A stretch of 17,627 bases of DNA, from the NCBI GenBank assembly GCA_900554095.1, contig USGC01000018.1, positions 1 to 17,627 of the forward strand. The letters are read 5' to 3'. Made by a program: the position numbers and the translations under genes. This document shows, in pieces, positions 13,156 to 17,627 of the stretch. The notes beneath the pieces are model-generated. The model saw only the letters and a program-made list of their open reading frames with translations. It made no database searches and was not told the origin of the DNA. The first letter of the stretch is position 1; the number at the start of each line of letters is the position of its first letter. The stretch is from an uncultured bacterium. GTDB taxonomy: Bacteria > Cyanobacteriota > Vampirovibrionia > Gastranaerophilales > Gastranaerophilaceae.

Positions 13156-13161
13156 TATAAT
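13156..13161 (+). promoter_or_regulatory. -10 element of the reverse transcriptase gene
   Basis: TATAAT lies seven bases before the ATG at 13169. The -35 region is poor and no Shine-Dalgarno exists, matching the leaderless layout of other genes here and suggesting modest expression. Confidence 0.5.
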
Positions 13162-13168
13162 CAAGTCT

Positions 13169-14296
13169 ATGGAAGATGAGAGCGGACTTACATTTGAAAA
13201 GTTGTTTCAGGCGTACTTGGACTGCCGCAGGCACAAGCGCGGTACAATTAATGCGCTTCAGTTTGAGTTTAACTTGGAAGAAAATCTTTTTAAATTATAT
13301 GAAGAGTTGGCGGACGGCAGTTATAAAATAGGGCGCAGTATCTGCTTTGTGGTTGTCTACCCAAAGCCCCGCGAAGTCTGGGCGGCAGACTTTCGCGACA
13401 GAATTGTGCACCATTTGGTATATAACGAAATTAAAACAAGATTTTATAATCGTTTTATAAAAGATACATATAGTTGTATTCCGGACAGAGGCACGTCCAA
13501 CGCCGTAAAGAGTGTCCGGCGTTACGCTCAGGATATTACACAGGATTACAAAAAGCAGGCTTATTTTTTAAAGGCGGATATTAAAAATTTTTTTGTAAGT
13601 ATTGATAAAGGAATTCTTTACGAAGAAATCAAGCGATATGTTGATGAAAAGTGGCTTTTGGATTTAATAAAAGAGATCGTTTACAATGATGTGAAAGAGA
13701 ATGTTTGCGTAAAGTCTTCTGATTATAAATTCAAACTTTTGCCGGAATATAAAAGCTTATGGCATACTCCAAACGAGAGGGGGCTTCCGATAGGGAATTT
13801 AACGAGCCAATTTTTCAGTAATGTTTATTTGAATGTTCTTGACCAGTACGTGAAGCAACATTTGAAATGCAAATATTACTGCCGGTACGTGGATGATTTT
13901 ATAATAATGCACGAGAGCCCAAAGTACTTGTCGGATATTCATAAAGAGCTTACGATTTTTTTGAAAGACCGGCTTGCCTTAGAGCTTCACCAGCATAAAA
14001 AACTTATAAACAAACTGGATAAAGGCGTAGACTTTGTCGGGTTTATGGTAAAGCCTCACAGGATTATACTAAGGCAGAGAACCATTAAAAGGATTTTTAA
14101 AATCATACGCGAGCAAAAGAATAATGATAAATGGTTTTATGAAAAGGAATTGGAAAGATTTGTTTGTACAATAAACAGTTATTTAGGAATGCTCAGGCAG
14201 ACAAACGGGTATAATTTAAGGAGAGAAATCTGCGCAAACTCGATTAATCTTTTTATAAAATGCGATGAGGAGTTTACTAAGTTAATTGTTGCTTAG
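13169..14296 (+). CDS. Reverse transcriptase of diversity-generating retroelement type
   Basis: RNA-dependent DNA polymerase. In DGRs it copies a template repeat with adenine-specific errors, and the cDNA replaces the variable repeat of a target gene. The 375-residue protein has the usual length. Fingers-palm motifs are present: PKPREVWAADFRDRIVHH (residues 65-82), KADIKNFFVSID with catalytic D137, GLPIGNLTSQFFSNVYLN (205-222) carrying the SQ motif typical of DGR enzymes, and YVDDF (240-244) with the catalytic Asp pair. A short thumb follows FVGFMVKPH. There is no maturase, HNH or other extra domain, so it is not a group II intron protein. The start at 13169 follows from the -10 box and from MEDESGLTFEKLFQAYLD; an in-frame GTG at 13136 lies ahead of the promoter. 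The 3' end overlaps the convergent XRE gene by 20 bp. No Avd gene or template repeat is seen. Confidence 0.9.
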   Translation: MEDESGLTFEKLFQAYLDCRRHKRGTINALQFEFNLEENLFKLYEELADGSYKIGRSICFVVVYPKPREVWAADFRDRIVHHLVYNEIKTRFYNRFIKDTYSCIPDRGTSNAVKSVRRYAQDITQDYKKQAYFLKADIKNFFVSIDKGILYEEIKRYVDEKWLLDLIKEIVYNDVKENVCVKSSDYKFKLLPEYKSLWHTPNERGLPIGNLTSQFFSNVYLNVLDQYVKQHLKCKYYCRYVDDFIIMHESPKYLSDIHKELTIFLKDRLALELHQHKKLINKLDKGVDFVGFMVKPHRIILRQRTIKRIFKIIREQKNNDKWFYEKELERFVCTINSYLGMLRQTNGYNLRREICANSINLFIKCDEEFTKLIVA

Positions 14297-14594
14297 AGGT
14301 ATGATATAAATATATTGCAAAATCATCATCAGTTTTAATTTTGTCAATCAAAATTTTTTTTATTTCAAATATATTTTTTTCTTGATGAAAGAGAAATAGC
14401 TTGTAAGGTTCGATTTTGAGAACATCGCAAATTGCTGCCAGAGTTTCTGGAGCAGGGTATGTTTTGCCGTTTTCAATAAAACTAACACTTCTTGGACTCA
14501 AGCCAATTTTTTCAGCAAAGTATTCTTGTGTTAAACCGCGTTTGTTACGCAAGGCCTTTATTTTTGCGCCTAGGAGTTGTTTTATCTTATACAT
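14277..14594 (-). CDS. XRE-family transcriptional regulator
   Basis: A 105-residue DNA-binding protein. The helix-turn-helix occupies residues 8-65 (KIKALRNKRGLTQEYFAEKI, then SPRSVSFIENGKTYPAPETL), the classic Cro/C1 type. The remaining 40 residues (IFEIKKILIDKIKTDDDFAI) form a short helical tail, perhaps for dimerisation, with no protease or toxin-like domain. GGTGAT a few bases before the ATG serves as ribosome site. It diverges from the variable pilin gene, with a strong promoter and repeated TAAACTATTGA between them, so it most probably controls that gene and itself. Its last codons overlap the reverse transcriptase gene in opposite orientation. A type II antitoxin role is unlikely, as there is no partner toxin gene. 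Confidence 0.88.
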   Translation of the reverse strand: MYKIKQLLGAKIKALRNKRGLTQEYFAEKIGLSPRSVSFIENGKTYPAPETLAAICDVLKIEPYKLFLFHQEKNIFEIKKILIDKIKTDDDFAIYLYHTSKQQLT

Positions 14595-14654
14595 ATTATC
14601 ACCAAAGCTTATTATCGGTAATATTCATGTAAAAATTAATGATACATTAGATAA

Positions 14655-14709
14655 TAAACTATTGACAATATTACTTAATATATCATATAATAAAAATATA
14701 AACTATTGA
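14655..14709. promoter_or_regulatory. Promoter of the variable pilin with paired operator-like repeats
   Basis: TTGACA (14662-14667) and TATAAT (14686-14691), spacer 18 bp, form a near-consensus plus-strand promoter with a start near 14698. The sequence TAAACTATTGA occurs twice, at 14655-14665 overlapping the -35 box and at 14699-14709 at the start site, 44 bp apart (about four helical turns). These are good candidates for binding by the divergent XRE protein. A further inverted repeat ATGTA/TACAT lies at 14627-14647. Confidence 0.65.
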
Positions 14710-14725
14710 ATATGGGAGTATAAAT

Positions 14726-15631
14726 ATGAAGTTAGAAAAACAAAAAGGGCAGGCATTTACCTTAGCGGAGGTACTAATAACACTAGGGATAATCGGAGTA
14801 GTGGCAGGGCTAACGATGCCGACAGTAATAAACAATATAAAAGACCGAGAATATTCAACAGCGAAGAAGAAAGTGCTGTACACAATAAGCGAAGGGACGA
14901 AAGGAATAGCAAGCCAGGGCTATACCCGGGAATCAACAAACGCAAAAGAATTCGTAGAGAACCAACTAAAGAAGCAAATAAAAATAATAAAAACGTGCGA
15001 GAATGACAACTTACGATCATGCGGGATAGAAACGACTGAAAATAAAGTATACAATATAGCCGGAACCCCAATAACCATGCCAATAAAAATAGGGGACTTA
15101 GCAACAGGCATGGATAGTAGTGGAAACGTAGATACAGATTCAACAAGCTATGGATTTGTAATGGCAAATGGGTATTCAGCACACCTATTTTACAATCCAA
15201 AGTGCAAAACGGATGACAAAGACGCAAACCACTATGGCCAAGATAGAGTATGCGTAAACGTAATTTACGATATGAACGGGTTAGCTCAGCCAAACCAAGC
15301 AGGGAAAGACATAGGCTTTGTAACGATGCTGTACCCGGATATAACAGTACAAGTAGTAGCGCCGGATCCATATAAGAAAAATGCGTCAAGCAGCGACTTT
15401 AATAGAGCGGATGCGTCCTGCAAAGCGCAAGAAAAAGACCTATCGGTCCCAACCCGAGATGAACTTCTATCAATGTATTATAATTCAGCGCTTTTAGGAA
15501 CTTCCTCAGGCAACTATTGGTCGTCTTCTGAGGCGTCCGAGGAGCTGGGTTGGGAACAGTATTTCACCAATGGCTACCGCAACAGGGACGCTAAGTCGTA
15601 TAGAAACGATGTGCGCTGTGTGAGGAGATGA
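14726..15631 (+). CDS. Pilin-like protein with C-terminal DUF1566/C-type-lectin-like tail, candidate DGR target
   Basis: A 301-residue protein. It has a type IV prepilin leader with the cleavage site expected between A10 and F11 (GQA-FTLAEV, Glu at +5) and a hydrophobic helix to about residue 30, so it should be processed by prepilin peptidase and displayed on a pilus or pseudopilus. The middle contains YDMNGLAQPNQAGKDIGF, like the D-NG--PN--G-D segment of the second pilin. Residues 224-301 resemble DUF1566: C232, LSVPTRDELL, GNYWSSSE, then a polar stretch and VRCVRR with C298, which may bond with C232. This YWSSS to VRC arrangement is typical of DGR-diversified ligand-binding tails. Codons before about 15460 favour ATA, CTA and ACA, while the tail does not. 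GGGAG precedes the ATG. Confidence 0.87.
   Translation: MKLEKQKGQAFTLAEVLITLGIIGVVAGLTMPTVINNIKDREYSTAKKKVLYTISEGTKGIASQGYTRESTNAKEFVENQLKKQIKIIKTCENDNLRSCGIETTENKVYNIAGTPITMPIKIGDLATGMDSSGNVDTDSTSYGFVMANGYSAHLFYNPKCKTDDKDANHYGQDRVCVNVIYDMNGLAQPNQAGKDIGFVTMLYPDITVQVVAPDPYKKNASSSDFNRADASCKAQEKDLSVPTRDELLSMYYNSALLGTSSGNYWSSSEASEELGWEQYFTNGYRNRDAKSYRNDVRCVRR
15509..15628 (+). other. Candidate variable repeat (VR) region
   Basis: Codons for residues 262-301 of the pilin-lectin protein. It lies at the very 3' end of the gene, as VRs do. Many codons between the fixed YWSSS and VRC blocks end in C or T (TCC, GGT, TAT, TTC, ACC, GGC, TAC, CGC, GAC, GAT), which is what adenine-directed mutagenesis of AAC/AAT template codons would give. 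The template itself is not in the window, so variability is inferred. Confidence 0.55.
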
Positions 15632-15633
15632 GT

Positions 15634-15650
15634 ACACTGGATACAAGTGT
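15634..15650 (+). other. Small hairpin directly after the candidate VR
   Basis: ACACT (15634-15638) and AGTGT (15646-15650) pair around a seven-base loop, starting three bases after the stop codon. DGR targets often carry a short hairpin just past the VR that aids retrohoming. The stem is only 5 bp, so chance is possible. Confidence 0.35.
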
Positions 15651-15733
15651 TTGCAAAACCGGAAAAATGTGTTAATGCTGTTAACCCATAAGCTTTCGCG
15701 TCTGTTGCACTGAACCTCATACTTTATAAAGGT

Positions 15734-15774
15734 AGCTTCCCATTTTACAGAAAGATTTCATAAAATGGGAAGCT
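15734..15774. terminator. Terminator hairpin between the variable pilin and thioredoxin-like genes
   Basis: AGCTTCCCATTTTA (15734-15747) is perfectly complementary to TAAAATGGGAAGCT (15761-15774), a 14-bp stem with a 13-base loop. A T-rich but interrupted tail follows on the plus strand. It probably ends transcription from both convergent genes. Confidence 0.75.
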
Positions 15775-15812
15775 TTCACTTTACATCTTTTAGAATTAGA
15801 GTGGATATGTGC

Positions 15813-16244
15813 TTATTTGTATTTTCTTGTAACCAAGAATTCATTCAAAATCGTTTCTAAATCTTCGTTGTTATAATGCTTCTGCTTAATTGTTACGTAA
15901 GTCATCCTTTTGGTGTCAACGATAAAAAGCGCTGGCAGTTTTTCTACTTTAAAAAGCTTTGCAAGTTTTGCGTTGGCTTCTTTTTCGGTGTTGAGAATAG
16001 AAAAATTAAAGTCGTGATAAAAATTATTGTAGATGAATTTTCCAAGCGGAACGGTTTTTAAAATTGTGCTTACATCTTTAGAAGATGCGAAAATAAGTAA
16101 AAAAGGGCGGTTTTTTCTTAGGGCTTTATCGTATGAAAGTCCGACGTAGGCCCTGTTCAGGTAGGATGACGGTGGAACTTTCTCTGCGGCCGCAATGTTT
16201 TGGCAAAATATAACTGCTATTAGCACAATTAAAATTTGTTTCAT
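15813..16244 (-). CDS. Exported thioredoxin-like protein lacking CxxC
   Basis: A 143-residue protein with an N-terminal signal peptide (KQILIVLIAVIFCQNIAAAE, cleavage likely after the Ala run), hence periplasmic or outer-surface. The rest fits a thioredoxin fold: RPFLLIFASSKD at the first strand and active-site position, an acidic-to-hydrophobic strand FNFSILNTEKE, and the cis-proline segment KLFKVEKLPALFIVD. The CxxC pair is replaced by SSKD, so it cannot act as a classical disulfide exchanger; its only Cys lies in the signal peptide. A chaperone or binding role is an inference. It stands between the two pilin modules on the opposite strand. No Shine-Dalgarno is visible. Its relation to the pilins is unknown. 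Confidence 0.75.
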   Translation of the reverse strand: MKQILIVLIAVIFCQNIAAAEKVPPSSYLNRAYVGLSYDKALRKNRPFLLIFASSKDVSTILKTVPLGKFIYNNFYHDFNFSILNTEKEANAKLAKLFKVEKLPALFIVDTKRMTYVTIKQKHYNNEDLETILNEFLVTRKYK

Positions 16245-16294
16245 ATATTAATAAAGTATGAAAAATGTTAAAATTTGCCTGAAAATATTCTTTT

Positions 16295-16567
16295 TTATTC
16301 AACAAATGTAAAATTATTTCCTAGCATTGTTTTCAACTCTTTCAATATGTCGGCGGGTTCTACTTCAAGCCCTTCGCAAACACGCCAAAGCGTGCTTAAC
16401 TGCGGGTCTTTAATCCCCTTTTCCAAATCCGCCCACATTGATTTTGTCATCCCAATTTCTGCTGAAATCAGACTGATAGATTTTTTCAACTCAAGCCTGT
16501 GTTTTTTTACTAATTTGCCTAGCTCTTTTTGAAACAGAATTTTATTTTCGTAGATTTTATCTTGCAT
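16295..16567 (-). CDS. XRE-family transcriptional regulator, second copy of the layout
   Basis: A 90-residue helix-turn-helix protein: LGKLVKKHRLELKKSISLIS, then AEIGMTKSMWADLEKGIKD (recognition helix) and LSTLWRVCEGLEVEPADIL. It differs strongly from the regulator at 14277-14594 but has the same size class, the same single domain and the same position, divergent from a pilin gene. A -10 box (TAAAAT, 16580-16575) lies seven bases before the ATG with no Shine-Dalgarno, suggesting a leaderless message. Operator-like repeats cover its own -10 and that of the pilin. Autoregulation with control of the pilin is the likely role. Confidence 0.87.
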   Translation of the reverse strand: MQDKIYENKILFQKELGKLVKKHRLELKKSISLISAEIGMTKSMWADLEKGIKDPQLSTLWRVCEGLEVEPADILKELKTMLGNNFTFVE

Positions 16568-16578
16568 TCCAAATATTT

Positions 16579-16619
16579 TAGTGCTAAATTAAGAACAAAT
16601 TGTGCTAATATTAGAACAA
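16579..16619. promoter_or_regulatory. Operator-like repeats over divergent XRE and pilin promoters
   Basis: GTGCTAA-rich units start at 16581 and 16602, a 21-bp period, so they lie on the same face of the helix; both end in AGAACAAA. The second forms a 20-bp palindrome with one mismatched pair, TTGTGCTAATATTAGAACAA (16600-16619). It covers the extended -10 of the pilin (TGCTAATAT, hexamer 16606-16611). The first unit touches the -10 box of the XRE gene. A repressor bound here would shut both promoters. Confidence 0.7.
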
Positions 16620-16633
16620 AAGAAAGGAGTGTT

Positions 16634-17338
16634 ATGAAGAAATTTGCCTTTACTCTTGCAGAAGTTTTAATCACCCTTGGAATTATAGGGGTAGTCGCTG
16701 TGATTACTTTGCCTGCTGTCATAAACAACAGCCGCAATAAACAGCTTGAAGCCGGCTTGAAACGGGCTTATTCCGTAACCAGTCAGGCCCTTGACGTGTA
16801 TCAAGCTGAAACCGGGGAAAGATATACTCTGGAAAACGCAGAAAAGTACACCCTAAAACCAATTCTAATGAAATATCTAAAAACAGTTGAAGACTGTGGT
16901 TTCGGAGCTAACAAAGTGAACGAATCATGTATTCCAAATACTGGCAACAGCAATTACGATCCAGATAACAATAAAGCCAGGGCCTCGTATAAAACCTACA
17001 ATGGCAAAAAAGAAATTAATATAAATTTTTTTGACGACGGCCAGTTTGTCATGAATGATGGCAGCCTTGTTTTACTTGAAAATGAAATTACAACAAGGGC
17101 ATACATCTCCATCGACGTCAACGGCTATAACAAAAATCCTAACCGTCTCGGTCATGACCTTTTCATGTTTCAAATAGATGACAAAGGAAAACTTCTACCG
17201 ATGGGTGTAAAAGGTACTGATTATTACAGCACAATCGACGCCTTTTGTTCTTCAACAGCAACAAGCAGCATGAATGGCGCCGGCTGCACGTATCACGCTC
17301 TTACAGATAAAGACTATTTTAAAAATCTTCCAAAATAA
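16634..17338 (+). CDS. Type IV pilin-like / type II secretion pseudopilin-like protein
   Basis: A 234-residue protein with a short prepilin leader (MKKFA-FTLAEV, Glu at +5) and a hydrophobic helix LITLGIIGVVAVITLPAVI. This predicts processing by prepilin peptidase and assembly into a pilus or pseudopilus. The C-terminal half has the segment YISIDVNGYNKNPNRLGHDL, then FMFQIDDKGKLLPMGV, the G-type pseudopilin pattern of these bacteria. Four Cys (in EDCGFG, NESCIP, DAFCSS and GAGCTY) may form two disulfides. It lacks the lectin tail of the other pilin. AAAGGAG lies five bases before the ATG at 16634; an in-frame ATG at 16529 would read through the operator region and is not the start. It is divergent from the XRE gene and followed by valS. 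Confidence 0.92.
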   Translation: MKKFAFTLAEVLITLGIIGVVAVITLPAVINNSRNKQLEAGLKRAYSVTSQALDVYQAETGERYTLENAEKYTLKPILMKYLKTVEDCGFGANKVNESCIPNTGNSNYDPDNNKARASYKTYNGKKEININFFDDGQFVMNDGSLVLLENEITTRAYISIDVNGYNKNPNRLGHDLFMFQIDDKGKLLPMGVKGTDYYSTIDAFCSSTATSSMNGAGCTYHALTDKDYFKNLPK

Positions 17339-17340
17339 GT

Positions 17341-17368
17341 TTTACGATACTTTTTTTTGTGGTATTTT
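17341..17368 (+). promoter_or_regulatory. Possible valS promoter
   Basis: TTTACG (17341-17346) and an extended -10 TGGTATTTT (hexamer 17363-17368) with a 16-bp spacer lie after the pilin stop. The leader is too short for a T-box. Confidence 0.4.
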
Positions 17369-17406
17369 GTTGTTAAGAGAGACAAATTAAAGGATAAGGA
17401 TTAAAA

Positions 17407-17627
17407 ATGACAGATACTGCAATAAAAATCGAAGATTTACCAACGGTTTACGACCCGAAAGCAACGGAAGAAAGCATCTACAAATTCTGGGAAGAAGGGG
17501 GATTTTTCAAAGCCGATGCAAAAAGCAAAAAGCCGCCGTATTCTATTGTAATTCCGCCGCCAAACGTAACCGGAGTGCTTCACATGGGCCACGCGCTCGA
17601 TGAAACTTTGCAGGATATCTTAACGCG
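17407..17627 (+). CDS. valS: Valyl-tRNA synthetase, N-terminal part only
   Basis: Class I aminoacyl-tRNA synthetase that charges tRNA-Val. The first 73 residues are in the window and read in frame to its edge. LPTVYDPKATEESIYKFWEE is the typical start, and IPPPNVTGVLHMGHALDETL holds the HIGH-type ATP-binding signature (HMGH) in the context usual for ValRS. The ATG at 17407 follows AAGGATAAGGA. About 90 percent of the protein lies outside the window. Confidence 0.95.
   Translation, partial: MTDTAIKIEDLPTVYDPKATEESIYKFWEEGGFFKADAKSKKPPYSIVIPPPNVTGVLHMGHALDETLQDILT

Noticed and set aside
13010..13168. FMN (RFN) riboswitch upstream of the riboflavin genes
   Set aside because: The conserved RFN blocks are not present, and the ribE promoter leaves no leader to hold one.
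13075..13179. 34-codon plus-strand ORF (starting MINISGSGVNVFKKF) overlapping the RT start in another frame
   Set aside because: It has only a weak AGAGAG ribosome site, and the RT promoter at 13156-13161 lies inside it. It could be a regulatory upstream ORF, but nothing beyond openness supports it.
13169..14296. Group II intron-encoded maturase or retron
   Set aside because: There is no maturase X or HNH domain, no intron domain V/VI sequence after the ORF, and no retron msr/msd inverted repeats in the flanks; the SQ motif points to the DGR class.
14277..14594. Type II toxin-antitoxin antitoxin
   Set aside because: No toxin-like ORF is adjacent on the same strand; the neighbours are an RT (convergent) and a pilin (divergent).
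14757..15389. 210-codon Leu-rich open frame antisense to the variable pilin gene
   Set aside because: It arises from the unusual A-ending codons of the pilin gene read backwards. It has no ribosome site, domain or sensible composition, while the plus-strand protein has clear domains.

Overview
The window is an AT-rich bacterial chromosome segment, most likely from a non-photosynthetic Cyanobacteriota such as the gut class Vampirovibrionia (order Gastranaerophilales). Two clues point there. Both pilin-like proteins carry the prepilin signature FTLAEVLITLGIIGVVA, which is abundant in that group. The SLOG/DprA-like protein at 4541-5134 resembles, from memory, a short protein conserved in cyanobacteria. 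The placement is an inference; no marker gene settles it.

Left part (1-9300), mostly housekeeping: a CDF metal transporter cut by the window edge; ispF (isoprenoid precursor synthesis) behind a 148-bp-period repeat; a minus-strand NUDIX/HAD hydrolase pair; a structured stretch at 3082-3346 with a 24-codon hydrophobic ORF that looks like a type I toxin-antitoxin locus; a HEAT-like protein with the SLOG protein; a UvrD/PcrA helicase carrying a 75-nt in-frame insertion; and ffh.

Middle part (9300-13010): two small unknown genes, a possible small RNA with a strong terminator, a 59-bp tandem repeat, and a minus-strand cluster ribE-ribBA-GNAT. RibE and RibBA supply three activities of riboflavin synthesis; ribD and ribH are not here.

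Right part (13020-17627), accessory: a reverse transcriptase of the diversity-generating retroelement (DGR) type, then a protein with a type IV pilin N-terminus and a C-terminal DUF1566/C-type-lectin-like tail of the kind that DGRs diversify. No template repeat is visible in the window, so the template must lie elsewhere, or the element is split or decayed. An XRE-type regulator sits between them, divergent from the variable pilin. The layout recurs downstream: a second XRE regulator divergent from a second pilin, with operator-like repeats over the shared promoters. An exported thioredoxin-like protein without CxxC lies between the modules. The window ends in the first codons of valS.

Several genes (CDF, ispF, ribE, the RT gene and the second XRE gene) have a -10 box 6-7 nt before the start codon and no Shine-Dalgarno sequence, which suggests frequent leaderless transcription.
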